This document shows, piece after piece, positions 1 through 8,038 of a DNA stretch of 32,891 nt. Numbering within the stretch: position 1 is the first letter of the stretch; the number at the start of each line of letters is the position of its first letter. The notes beneath the pieces are model-generated. The model was not told where the DNA came from and did not search any database. It was given only the letters and a program-made list of their open reading frames with translations. The position numbers and the translations under genes were made by a program. Source of the DNA: a bacterium (lineage in GTDB: Bacteria; Bacteroidota; Ignavibacteria; Kapaibacteriales; UBA961); NCBI GenBank assembly GCA_022844575.1, contig JALHLL010000005.1:1-32891 (forward strand), given 5' to 3'.

Positions 1-122
1 GTGTATGTATACTATACCTGTTTCTTTTTTAAAGAATATCAACGTTAACACAATTATACTTGGTTTTCTTTCTCAAAATTATCAATTTTTAGAACGCCCC
101 ATATGTAAATGCTGCATCACTA

Positions 123-443
123 ATGCAAATTCTTATTAATCTTATTGCCAATGCTGTTAAATACAATGATAAAGAAATTGCAATAATCGAAATAGGGTTT
201 TCAGAACAAGATAAACATTACGAGTTTTATGTAGCGGATAATGGGCCGGGAATAGACCCCGAACACCACGAAAAGATATTTGAGATTTTTACTATAAATG
301 CGAGTGCAGATAGATATGGACAAAAAGGCAATGGGATAGGTTTGGCAACGGTAAGAAAAATGATAGATAAACAAGGCGGTACAATTACAATAGACTCCTC
401 ACTGGGTTCCGGTGCTAAGTTTATATTTTCATTAAGGAAATAA
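123..443 (+). CDS. C-terminal ATPase end of a sensor histidine kinase, probably truncated or frameshifted
   Basis: The 106 residues are a nearly complete HATPase_c (GHKL) domain. The N box is LINLIANAVKYND, the G1 box DNGPGI, the F box KIFEIF and the G2 box GNGIGLATVRKMI. This domain binds ATP and phosphorylates the conserved His of a two-component kinase. No DHp/His region is present. In frame, the reading extends upstream only to base 93 (NAPYVNAASL, which still looks like kinase sequence) before a TAG at 90-92. Meanwhile frame 2 is open from base 2 to past base 100 and reads NINVNTIILGFLSQNYQFLE, which resembles the linker before the N box. The gene is therefore either interrupted by a frameshift or small deletion near base 90, or a decayed fragment. 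The ATPase motifs themselves are intact. A strong hairpin terminator follows. Confidence 0.7.
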   Translation: MQILINLIANAVKYNDKEIAIIEIGFSEQDKHYEFYVADNGPGIDPEHHEKIFEIFTINASADRYGQKGNGIGLATVRKMIDKQGGTITIDSSLGSGAKFIFSLRK

Positions 444-475
444 AGGTATTCTTTGATAAGAACAGAATACAAAAG

Positions 476-512
476 AAAACGCCATGATAAACAAATCTTA
501 TCATGGCGTTTT
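476..512. terminator. Perfect 15-bp hairpin terminator, bidirectional
   Basis: AAAACGCCATGATAA pairs without mismatch with TTATCATGGCGTTTT around a 7-base loop. The stem has A on the left and T on the right, so it can act as an intrinsic terminator in both directions. It lies between the kinase fragment (+) and the tRNA gene (-) and would serve both. Confidence 0.85.
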
Positions 513-517
513 ATATG

Positions 518-591
518 TACCGAGGGACGGACTTGAACCGCCGACACACGGATTATGATTCCGTTGCTCTAACCACCTGAGCTACCCCGGC
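518..591 (-). tRNA. tRNA-Met (CAU), elongator type
   Basis: The reverse complement folds as a full cloverleaf of 74 nt. The acceptor stem GCCGGGG pairs with CCUCGGU (G1-U72 and one more G-U). The D arm is GCUC...GAGC. The anticodon stem ACGGA/UCCGU encloses the loop AUCAUAA, giving anticodon CAU. The T arm is GGCGG-UUCAAGU-CCGUC and A73 follows. The initiator hallmarks (unpaired position 1-72, three G-C pairs at the anticodon stem base) are absent, so it is an elongator Met tRNA; tRNA-Ile2 (lysidine-modified CAU) is a less likely alternative. CCA is not encoded. Confidence 0.93.
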
Positions 592-636
592 GTACCTTTG
601 TAGAATCACAAAATTACGAAATTTCTGTAAATAATA

Positions 637-1221
637 CTACTCTTCATCAAGTCTTTCAATCTCATCCCGAATTTGGGCTGCCTTTTCATACTCTTCTTGG
701 TCTATTGCTCTTTGTAGGTATTCTTCGAGAATTTCACGACGTGTACGTATTCTGTTCTTTTCCGTAGTTGATTCATCTTTTTCTTTTGTTTTTGCTTCTT
801 CGATTCCCGCTTCCAATTCTTCGGGTGTAAAGCCCGCTTCATCAAGAAGGTGATCCGCTATATAAATAGGTGCATTAAATCTCAAAGCAATAGCTATAGC
901 ATCGCTCGGTCGGCTATCTAATTCCGCGTCGTTTCGGTCAAGTTGAATAATTGCATAAAAGGTCTGGTCACTCAAATCATGTATAAAAACGCTCATTACG
1001 GAGGCATCCAATGCCTCGATGGCATTTTTTAACAAATCATGAGTCATTGGTCTCGGTCTCGGCGTACCTTCCAGTTCATTACTGATTGCCATTGCTTCGG
1101 GTGTACCGATAACGATAGGCAAACGACGTTCCCCCTCCATTTCCTTTAGCACAAGGGCATAAGTTCCTTGACTTGCCGGATTCTGTGATAAACCCAATAC
1201 TTCTAATTGAACTTTTTCCAT
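637..1221 (-). CDS. Bifunctional nuclease (BFN/DUF151) domain protein with C-terminal UVR motif
   Basis: This is a soluble protein of 194 residues. Residues about 3-135 match the BFN (DUF151) family, with the pattern LPIVIGTPEAMAI near the start and the family's most conserved stretch SRPSDAIAIALR at 103-114. Residues 161-194 (EILEEYLQRAIDQEEYEKAAQIRDEIERL) form a UvrB/UvrC-type UVR helical hairpin, a protein-interaction motif. A charged linker joins the two. BFN proteins are reported to have nuclease activity in plants, and bacterial members are mostly uncharacterised, so the substrate is unknown. The BFN-UVR combination is familiar from Bacteroidota and Chlorobi. The gene lies downstream of etfBA on the same strand with a gap of about 65 bases. 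A weak purine-rich GAGAG precedes the ATG. Confidence 0.85.
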   Translation of the reverse strand: MEKVQLEVLGLSQNPASQGTYALVLKEMEGERRLPIVIGTPEAMAISNELEGTPRPRPMTHDLLKNAIEALDASVMSVFIHDLSDQTFYAIIQLDRNDAELDSRPSDAIAIALRFNAPIYIADHLLDEAGFTPEELEAGIEEAKTKEKDESTTEKNRIRTRREILEEYLQRAIDQEEYEKAAQIRDEIERLDEE

Positions 1222-1286
1222 ACTCTCAATATCATATAATGTGGCGAATTATACTTGCAAAGATATGTTGCCGAGAAATAATAGGA

Positions 1287-2243
1287 TTATTTACCCGTAA
1301 CCACGCTGATTTTTTCTGCCAATTTGGGTAATACGTCAAATACATCACCAACAATACCATAATCGGCAACTTTGAAAATAGGTGCTTCTTTATCTTTGTT
1401 CACTGCCACAATTACTTTCGATGACGACATTCCGGCAAGATGTTGAACTGCTCCGCTTATTCCGCATGCCACATACATATTTGGGGATACGGTTTTTCCG
1501 GTTTGTCCGACTTGCTCACCGTGAGGTCTCCAACCGGCATCCACTACTGCACGCGAAGCACCGACAGCAGCACCTAATTTTACTGCAAGGTTTTCGACAA
1601 GATGAAAATTCTCAGGTCCTTTAAGTCCGCGTCCGCCCGAAACAATAATATCTGCTTCAAGTACATCCAATTTGCCTTCATTACGAACGATATTTTTTAC
1701 TTTCACACGCGTATCATTTGCTGTTAATTGCGGCGTGAATGTCCGTACAGTAACGGTTGTCGGTGTTTCGGCTTTTCTTGCTGTAAAAACATTCGGACGC
1801 AAAGCATATACTGCTGTCTGTGTTGTAACACTTACGGTTATTTTTGCTTTTCCTGCATAAACCGGACGCGATGCTTCCAAATTTCCGCTTTGTACCGATA
1901 GTGATACACAATCGGCTATATAACCTGCACCGAGTTTTACGGCTACGCGAGGCGCCATTTCTTTTCCGGCTGCATTTGCGGCTACAATAACTGTATCAGC
2001 ACCTTCGCTTTTAACAAATTGTGCCAATGACGTTGCTGCCGCTGTTGATGAATACTCTGATGAAGGTGTATGAGCTATATCGTTTATACCGTATTCACCG
2101 GCTATATTGGCAGAACTTGCCTCACCCCCATACATATAACCGATAATGGTGCTTGCGCCAAGATTACGGGCAGCGGTCACACATTCAAGTGATGAACGTT
2201 TGATTCCATTAGCTGACGGCTCTAATAATACTATAATTTTCAT
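1287..2243 (-). CDS. etfA: Electron transfer flavoprotein, alpha subunit
   Basis: EtfA carries the FAD of the soluble ETF heterodimer, which accepts electrons from acyl-CoA and other flavin dehydrogenases and passes them to ETF:quinone oxidoreductase or related partners. The 318 residues are the usual length. The C-terminal FAD-binding domain is intact: SGGRGLKGPENF at 202-213, GWRPHGEQVGQTGKTVSP at 237-254, GISGAVQHLAGM at 261-272 and VNKDKEAPIF at 281-290. The N-terminal half is the alpha/beta domain shared with EtfB. The gene lies 36 bases downstream of etfB, so the two are an operon. No Shine-Dalgarno is obvious before the ATG. Nothing in the sequence shows whether this is the housekeeping or a bifurcating type; no fix genes are near. 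Confidence 0.96.
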   Translation of the reverse strand: MKIIVLLEPSANGIKRSSLECVTAARNLGASTIIGYMYGGEASSANIAGEYGINDIAHTPSSEYSSTAAATSLAQFVKSEGADTVIVAANAAGKEMAPRVAVKLGAGYIADCVSLSVQSGNLEASRPVYAGKAKITVSVTTQTAVYALRPNVFTARKAETPTTVTVRTFTPQLTANDTRVKVKNIVRNEGKLDVLEADIIVSGGRGLKGPENFHLVENLAVKLGAAVGASRAVVDAGWRPHGEQVGQTGKTVSPNMYVACGISGAVQHLAGMSSSKVIVAVNKDKEAPIFKVADYGIVGDVFDVLPKLAEKISVVTGK

Positions 2244-2279
2244 ATATATAACGTTTACAGTTGTTTGTGTTTAAAAAAA

Positions 2280-3026
2280 TTATATAACCTTAGCGTCTTC
2301 ATGAAGCAGACGAACCAATTCGCTGATATCATTTTCTCCGTCACCTAATATAATGCCGCGCCTTTGTGTTTGCGGTAATTCCATTCCCTTTGTAATAACT
2401 CGAGCTTCCGATACAGAAGCAGTTGTCGTATCAATAGGTTTGGACTTCGCTTTCATAATATCGGGCAATTTCGGGTAACGGGGGTTATTGAGTCCTTTTT
2501 GTGCCGAAATTACGCAGGGTAATGCCGCCTCCAAAACCTCTTTACCACCTTCAATATCGCGCTCGGCGGTAATATTCGTTCCTTCTATTGACCATGACGA
2601 TACCATTGAAATGGAGGGTATATCCAATAATTCGCCAACCATAGAAGCCATCGCGAATGAATCATAATCAATACTTTGGCGACCGAGAATGACAATATCG
2701 GGATTAAGAGTACGAGCGTAATCGGCAATCGCTGACGCTATGCCGAACGTGTCAGCCGTACCGTTTTCGGAAACTAATACCGCTTTGTCGGCACCCATTG
2801 CAAGTGCGGTTCTTAAAATGTCCTTCGCAGAATCATTTCCTACAGTCAAAGCCGTTACTGAACCGCCGAATTTTTCCTTTAACTGCAACCCTTCTTCTAT
2901 TGCGTATTCGTCGTATGGATTAAGTATAAACTTTACACCGTTTTTTTCAATGGTTTTACCATCGGCACTAACGGCTACCTTAGTTGTTGTATCCGGTACT
3001 TGCGAAACGCATACCAAAATATTCAT
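2280..3026 (-). CDS. etfB: Electron transfer flavoprotein, beta subunit
   Basis: EtfB is the partner of EtfA; in classical ETF it binds AMP and makes the docking loop for dehydrogenases. The 248 residues are standard for the family. The start NILVCVSQVPDT, LNPYDEYAIEEGLQLKE, the ALAMGADKAVLV strand, LGRQSIDYDS and the conserved NNPRYPKLPDIMKAK segment are all family landmarks. It is first in the etfBA operon and is preceded by a good Shine-Dalgarno (GGAG at 3033-3036, minus strand). Its promoter must lie in the 361-base gap shared with divergent ftsK. Confidence 0.96.
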   Translation of the reverse strand: MNILVCVSQVPDTTTKVAVSADGKTIEKNGVKFILNPYDEYAIEEGLQLKEKFGGSVTALTVGNDSAKDILRTALAMGADKAVLVSENGTADTFGIASAIADYARTLNPDIVILGRQSIDYDSFAMASMVGELLDIPSISMVSSWSIEGTNITAERDIEGGKEVLEAALPCVISAQKGLNNPRYPKLPDIMKAKSKPIDTTTASVSEARVITKGMELPQTQRRGIILGDGENDISELVRLLHEDAKVI

Positions 3027-3387
3027 GAAATTCTCCGTAGTGGATAAATGTAAGCCACAAAATTACGAAAGCCGATAAAAAGCGACGGCAGACATTATTC
3101 ACATTGTGTTAAAATGAGGCAAGAAACTACAAAGGAAAAGGATTTTGAGCAGGGAAAAGGGCTAAATTTTAAACTTTCTTCATTCTGATTTTATAAAATT
3201 TGTATTGGTTACTCATTTTACTGTAGTTATTTTCGCCTTAATAATGCAGCAAAACGAAACAGCTTCTTGCAGCGATGCGGTTTCGACTTCACTCAACTTT
3301 CAATATAGTCTATCGGATCCGTTTAATCCTTGTGGAACGATTTTTGCGCGGCAAAAACTGGTAAAAATTCACGTAAGGAGCAGTTGA
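3027..3387. promoter_or_regulatory. Divergent intergenic region etfB / ftsK
   Basis: These 361 bases separate two divergent genes and must hold both promoters. The middle part is AT-rich (runs such as TTTTATAAAATTTG near 3190-3203). I could not assign a promoter with confidence. A TTG-started 60-codon ORF (3205-3387) lies here, but its composition does not look protein-like. Ribosome-binding sites at both ends (3033-3036 for etfB, AAGGAG at 3375-3380 for ftsK) fix the two starts. Confidence 0.5.
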
Positions 3388-6372
3388 ATGTCGGATCCGC
3401 TTGTACTAGTGCGTAGAGGTAATTCCATGCCCTCACAACAACAAATCGGTCAGTCGAATAATGATAATATAATTGTCAGGAAGTTTGGCACCGGTATGCA
3501 GCCCGGCTTGTCATATACGAATGGCGAAGCACCTTCCGTTTTGCCAATGGAAGAAGTGCCTCAAGTTCCGAAGTCAAAGGCAAAGAAGGGTAATGCGAAA
3601 AAAGCACAGATGTCCATTCCATTTGAAGAACCCATAAGGGATATGTCGCGTCAATGGAAATTATTTGCCGTTTTTTCGATGCTTTTCGCATTTTTACTTA
3701 CTATTGCCTTACTTACGTACTCGCAGTCCGATGCCGCAAATGCAGAACTGAATATGCGAGATGTTTCAGGCATAATGCGTGGTGACGATGAAATGCGTGC
3801 TCGTGCAGATACAACACAAAATTGGCTTGGTTTATTCGGTGCGGTTATCTCTAATTTTCTTTATAACCATACTTTCGGTATTTCAACACTTATGTTGCCT
3901 ATCCTGATTGTATGGTGGGCAAAAAATTTGTTTATAACTCAGTCCATCCCTAAGCCCGTAATGAAAAAAACGGCAATGACAATTAGTTTGGGTATTTGTG
4001 CTGCCGGAATTTTCGGCGTATTTCAGTTAACTACATGGTTACCAACCTTCTCACCAGAGTGGAGTGGGGCTATAGGGCAATTTATGGCTTCGGTGCTTTC
4101 CGATTTTATCGGTAAAATCGGTGCTTTCCTTTTCTTGAGCGTCGGTTTCGTTGCAATACTTTTTGTAGGTGCGGAACTTGATATTGATAAGGCATTAGTT
4201 TGGTTGGCTCAATCCGGCACATATGTAAAAGGACTTTTTGAACGCACTCACAATGATGAGACAATCGAATCAAATGACGATGAGATACAAGTACAGGCAA
4301 ATGTTACACAAAATAACAGTCGCAGTTCGCAAAATGTTCCCTTAGTGATAGATGAAGACGAACCTGCTCAAATTATGCGTCGTGCCGCACGTAGTGCTCC
4401 ACCAGCCGAAAAAACAAATACAGCATCATCACCTAAACGACCGATTATCAGTGATCCGATTATAAAAAGACCTCAGGAGAATACCGGAATCCCGAATATC
4501 AGTATCCCGCATGATCGTGTTATCAATAAAGATGACGTTGCTCGCGAACATACTATTGGTGTGAAACCGATGACAAATCATAACGATTTGCCTCCCCAAC
4601 GTTATCCGACTCCACCGAAAACAGAAAAAAACGATATACCGCGATTAGATGCGGATGAGTTTGCTGTTGATACGAATACCGGTGAAATAACAGCCGAAGG
4701 AAGTGAACAGCTTGTACAAAACAATCTGTTTATCAACGAAAATAATTTTGGTGAAGAACAGATTACGCAGAGCATAGAAGCAGAGCATAATTCTGACAAA
4801 CCTTCACTTATTGTAACGGTGCAGGATAGCCCTATAATGAAAGTAGAAGAAACGGTCGAACCTATTATTGAAGACTTTGACAAGGAGTTGGATTATATTC
4901 CACCCGGTTTAGACTTACTTGCCGACCCTCCCAAAGAAAATAATGAAGTAGATGAAGCAGAACTTGCAATGAATGCACGTTTATTACAAGAAAAACTCGG
5001 TACATTCAAGATAACTATTGAAAACCTTGAAGTAACGCCCGGTCCGGTTGTCACTCAGTATGAATTTGTACCGGCGGCAGGGATTAAGATTTCGCAGATT
5101 GAAAGTCTTTCCGATGACATGGCTTTGGCATTAAAGGCACGTGGTATTAGGATTATTGCACCAATACCGGGCAAGGGTACGGTGGGTATTGAAATTCCAA
5201 ATCATAATCCGACAACAATATATTTTCGAAGTATTATCAATAATCCTCGTTTTAATGATAGTGAACACCGTTTGCCTTTAGCACTCGGTAAAACAATAAG
5301 CGGTGAAGTATATATTGCTGACTTAGCTAAAATGCCGCACTTACTCATTGCCGGAGCTACCGGAGCAGGAAAAAGTGTTGGCGTAAATACAATGATTGCT
5401 TCATTGTTGTATAAAATGCACCCGAAAAATCTAAAGTTGGTATTTATTGATCCAAAGAAAGTAGAAATGTCTTTTTATAGTGCATTGGAAAAACATTTTC
5501 TTGCTTTATGCCCTGATGTAGATGAAAGGATTATTACTAACCCTGCTAATGCGGTGATAATGCTTAAATCGCTTGTTGCCGAGATGGAAAGACGTTATGA
5601 TATTCTTGCCTCGGTCGGACAAAGAAATATAGTGGATTATAATAAGAAAGTAGAAGAAGGAAAATATAAAGACACAACAAAACATGTGCATCGTCAAATG
5701 CCGTATATCGTTGTTGTAATAGATGAGTTAGCAGATTTGATGATGACGGCGGCAAAAGAAGTGGAAGAGCCGATTGCTCGCTTGGCGCAGTTAGCAAGAG
5801 CCATAGGAATACACTTAATCGTAGCTACACAAAGACCAAGTGTTAATGTTATTACCGGCTATATAAAAGCAAATTTTCCGGCTCGTGTGGCATATCAGGT
5901 TGCATCGAAAATAGATTCGAGAACTATTCTTGATATGAATGGTGCCGATCAGCTTTTAGGGAATGGTGATATGCTCTTTTTACCGGGTGGGTCGCCAAAG
6001 CCGATACGATTGCAAAACTCTTTTTTAAGCACGGATGAAGTTGAAGCCATATGTGGATTTATAGGTGAACAGGAGGGGTATTCACAGCCATATATGTTGC
6101 CAAGTGTCATAGGAAAAAATGCGGATAATGATCCGTCGGGCTTGGATTTCGGTGGCAGTCGCGATGCCCTTTTTGCCGATGCGGCATCTATTGTGGTAAC
6201 CCACCAACAAGGTTCTGTTTCACTTTTACAGAGAAGATTGAAGGTAGGATATGCAAGAGCGGCACGTATTATGGATGAATTGGAAGCGTCGGGTATAGTC
6301 GGTCCCTTCGACGGTTCAAAAGCACGCGCCGTTATGGTCGAATCATTAGCCGATTTGGAAGCATATTTATAA
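3388..6372 (+). CDS. ftsK: DNA translocase FtsK/SpoIIIE family
   Basis: FtsK is a septum-anchored hexameric ATPase that pumps chromosome termini into daughter cells and assists XerCD dimer resolution. The 994 residues show the whole architecture: four membrane segments between about residues 91 and 262, a long acidic Pro/Asn-rich linker (about 285-515), and the RecA-like motor with Walker A GATGAGKS at 656-663 and Walker B VVVIDELADLM near 775-785. The C-terminal gamma winged helix is at about 925-985 (DALFADAASIVVTHQQGSVSLLQRRLKVGYARAARIMDELE). This helix recognises polarity sequences such as KOPS. The ATG is supported by AAGGAG eight bases upstream. The N-terminal cytoplasmic tail of about 90 residues is longer than in E. 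coli. A hairpin terminator follows the stop. Confidence 0.97.
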   Translation: MSDPLVLVRRGNSMPSQQQIGQSNNDNIIVRKFGTGMQPGLSYTNGEAPSVLPMEEVPQVPKSKAKKGNAKKAQMSIPFEEPIRDMSRQWKLFAVFSMLFAFLLTIALLTYSQSDAANAELNMRDVSGIMRGDDEMRARADTTQNWLGLFGAVISNFLYNHTFGISTLMLPILIVWWAKNLFITQSIPKPVMKKTAMTISLGICAAGIFGVFQLTTWLPTFSPEWSGAIGQFMASVLSDFIGKIGAFLFLSVGFVAILFVGAELDIDKALVWLAQSGTYVKGLFERTHNDETIESNDDEIQVQANVTQNNSRSSQNVPLVIDEDEPAQIMRRAARSAPPAEKTNTASSPKRPIISDPIIKRPQENTGIPNISIPHDRVINKDDVAREHTIGVKPMTNHNDLPPQRYPTPPKTEKNDIPRLDADEFAVDTNTGEITAEGSEQLVQNNLFINENNFGEEQITQSIEAEHNSDKPSLIVTVQDSPIMKVEETVEPIIEDFDKELDYIPPGLDLLADPPKENNEVDEAELAMNARLLQEKLGTFKITIENLEVTPGPVVTQYEFVPAAGIKISQIESLSDDMALALKARGIRIIAPIPGKGTVGIEIPNHNPTTIYFRSIINNPRFNDSEHRLPLALGKTISGEVYIADLAKMPHLLIAGATGAGKSVGVNTMIASLLYKMHPKNLKLVFIDPKKVEMSFYSALEKHFLALCPDVDERIITNPANAVIMLKSLVAEMERRYDILASVGQRNIVDYNKKVEEGKYKDTTKHVHRQMPYIVVVIDELADLMMTAAKEVEEPIARLAQLARAIGIHLIVATQRPSVNVITGYIKANFPARVAYQVASKIDSRTILDMNGADQLLGNGDMLFLPGGSPKPIRLQNSFLSTDEVEAICGFIGEQEGYSQPYMLPSVIGKNADNDPSGLDFGGSRDALFADAASIVVTHQQGSVSLLQRRLKVGYARAARIMDELEASGIVGPFDGSKARAVMVESLADLEAYL

Positions 6373-6389
6373 AGTGAAATTTTGACTGT

Positions 6390-6425
6390 AAGGGTTGTGT
6401 GAGTAAATTCGCACAACCTTTTTTT
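6390..6425 (+). terminator. Intrinsic terminator after ftsK
   Basis: AAGGGTTGTGTGA pairs with TCGCACAACCTTT (13 bp with two G-T pairs) around GTAAAT and runs into seven T residues. It ends ftsK transcription. The GTG at which the ORF track starts the next frame (6399) lies inside this hairpin, which argues against that start. Confidence 0.85.
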
Positions 6426-6434
6426 ATATGGTAT

Positions 6435-7082
6435 ATGAAAAAAATAAATGGTACAATAACGTCAATTTCTGTACAAAAGAAAACACAATCCCGTTGCTCC
6501 ATATTTGTGGATAATGAATTTTATCTGGGTTGTTCCATTGATATTATTGCCAAATACAATATTAAAAAAGGAATGATTCTTTCAGAAGAAATTGCCTATA
6601 TTTTAATAAAGGAAAATAGAAATCATGAAGTGAAACGGAAGGCGTTAAGTTATGCGACCTATAAACCCAGAACAATAGGACAAGTTTATAAAGCAATGAA
6701 GGATAAGGATTTTTCGGAAGATGAAATAAAATATGCCGTAGATTTTCTTACGGAGTTCGATTATGTGGATGATAGGAAATATGCGAGAACTTTTGTTCGA
6801 GAATTCAGCGAAAGAAAAAAAATGGGGGTGTCAAGATTAAGAATCGAATTGACGAAAAGATTTATTTCGCGCGAAATTATTGATAGTGTTTTGCATGAAT
6901 TTAAAAATTTATCCGATACGAAACAATTATGCTTCGAAGCAATGGAAAAGAAATTACGCTCATTACAATCAAAAACACCGGAAAAAAGGAAATCGGCACT
7001 TATTGCTTATTTGCAAAGGCAGGGTTTTACTTGGCAGGAAATAAAAGAATGTATCAACACTACTGTAGAACAATTAGTTTAA
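6435..7082 (+). CDS. recX: Regulatory protein RecX
   Basis: RecX binds RecA filaments and modulates recombination and the SOS response. From the ATG at 6435 the protein is 215 residues, normal for the family. The typical three-helix repeats are visible: KRKALSYATYKPRTIGQVYKAMKDKDFSEDEIKYAVDFLTEFDYVDDRKYARTFVRE, then a second repeat KKMGVSRLRIELTKRFISREIIDSVLHEF, and a third ending in LIAYLQRQGFTWQEIKECI. The LxxxDYVDDxxYA core is the RecX signature. The ORF-track start at 6399 (GTG) adds 12 residues encoded within the ftsK terminator, so I use the ATG at 6435; no clear Shine-Dalgarno precedes it. No recA is nearby. The downstream gene is convergent. Confidence 0.88.
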   Translation: MKKINGTITSISVQKKTQSRCSIFVDNEFYLGCSIDIIAKYNIKKGMILSEEIAYILIKENRNHEVKRKALSYATYKPRTIGQVYKAMKDKDFSEDEIKYAVDFLTEFDYVDDRKYARTFVREFSERKKMGVSRLRIELTKRFISREIIDSVLHEFKNLSDTKQLCFEAMEKKLRSLQSKTPEKRKSALIAYLQRQGFTWQEIKECINTTVEQLV

Positions 7083-7117
7083 TACATTACCCTTTAAACT
7101 GAATAGTGGGAAATCGG

Positions 7118-7819
7118 CTATTTTGATTTCGATCTACCACCAATCGTTGCAATAAGATTAACGGTTACGAAAGATTTGTTCTGTTCATTAACTTCTCTAC
7201 CGATGAAGTTAATAAGATTATATCGTACTTCCAATCCGGCGGCGATCAATCCGACATCTATATCAAGTCCCGCCCCTCCGCTGAATCCGACCCTATTATT
7301 AGCGGGGTCTTTATCTATGGGGAACTGTGGTGCATTATTCGTTTTTATTTCAGTTGTATTTGTCAAATAATTGTATGTTAATCCCCCTAAAACATATAAG
7401 CCCAATGTACTGCGAGTCAGATAAAACGTACATCCTGCTTCAATCGGAACGACATTTTGAACGGTAGAAAGACGTAAAAGCAATGTATCGGTGTTCGGTT
7501 TGAAAATGTTTACATCCGTTTCGGGAAAACGATGGATAGAAGCTGAACCATAAAAAAATAAGTTGCCCTCAAGATTTATACCGAGTCGAACTCCGAAATT
7601 ATATCCTAAACGAGTAGCATCACGATACAGTTGACCTGTAACATCTTGTTTAGTTAATAGTGAAGTATTATACACATCGTTCACATGTTCACTTGGGGTA
7701 GAAAGTCCGGTAAAAATGGAAAAGATAACTTGTGCCTGTGATACATTCGAGAGAAGTATAAAGCAGAGAGGTAATACAAAACTTAACCGTTTATACATAT
7801 AAAGTACCTTTTTCAACAT
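7118..7819 (-). CDS. Small outer-membrane beta-barrel protein
   Basis: The 233-residue protein opens with a signal peptide (basic start, LSFVLPLCFILLSNVSQA, probable cleavage after AQA/SQA). The rest has alternating hydrophobic/polar strands and Gly-rich turns typical of OmpA/OmpW-like porin-family barrels in Bacteroidota: FNYGVRLGINLEGN-like strands, VVPIEAGCTFYLTRSTLGLYVLGGLTYNY, and VGFSGGAGLDIDVGLIAAGLEVRYNLINF. It ends in a strand before a short basic tail (GGRSKSK). The second Met (7798) would give an equally good signal peptide; no Shine-Dalgarno decides. It is convergent with recX, 35 bases apart, and divergent from the TPR gene. Its function cannot be named from sequence; it may be structural or a small-molecule pore. 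Confidence 0.72.
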   Translation of the reverse strand: MLKKVLYMYKRLSFVLPLCFILLSNVSQAQVIFSIFTGLSTPSEHVNDVYNTSLLTKQDVTGQLYRDATRLGYNFGVRLGINLEGNLFFYGSASIHRFPETDVNIFKPNTDTLLLRLSTVQNVVPIEAGCTFYLTRSTLGLYVLGGLTYNYLTNTTEIKTNNAPQFPIDKDPANNRVGFSGGAGLDIDVGLIAAGLEVRYNLINFIGREVNEQNKSFVTVNLIATIGGRSKSK

Positions 7820-8038
7820 TCGTACAATGATAACTATGACACTTACAATTACGTTTGGGTTTGACGCACCATAAAGTCAAATGTTGCGTACCAAACAAAA
7901 CACTTAAAATGTTGTTAAAGTAACTTTTCTTATACAAGACTATCTTCTTTATTCGTCAGAGTACAATTAAGCGTGATGAATTTCGTAATTTTCGGGAATG
8001 CAGCATTGTCAAACTTTTCCGCACACTTTATTAACTTC
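7820..8038. promoter_or_regulatory. Divergent intergenic region, barrel / TPR operon, with imperfect palindrome
   Basis: This gap holds the promoters of the barrel gene (-) and of the five-gene envelope operon (+). An imperfect inverted repeat lies at 7854-7895: TTTGAC (7860-7865) pairs with GTCAAA (7876-7881), flanked by TTTGG and CCAAA. It could be an operator or a leader hairpin; I cannot tell which. No promoter box is assigned. Confidence 0.35.

Noticed and set aside
3205-3387. 60-codon ORF ending directly before, and in frame with, ftsK (TGA then ATG)
   Set aside because: TTG start, no Shine-Dalgarno seen and no protein-like pattern; the ftsK ATG has its own strong AAGGAG site. The in-frame TGA just before the ATG looks like coincidence.
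5949-6416. 155-residue minus-strand ORF over the 3' end of ftsK
   Set aside because: It is a shadow of the FtsK gamma domain and has no family resemblance.
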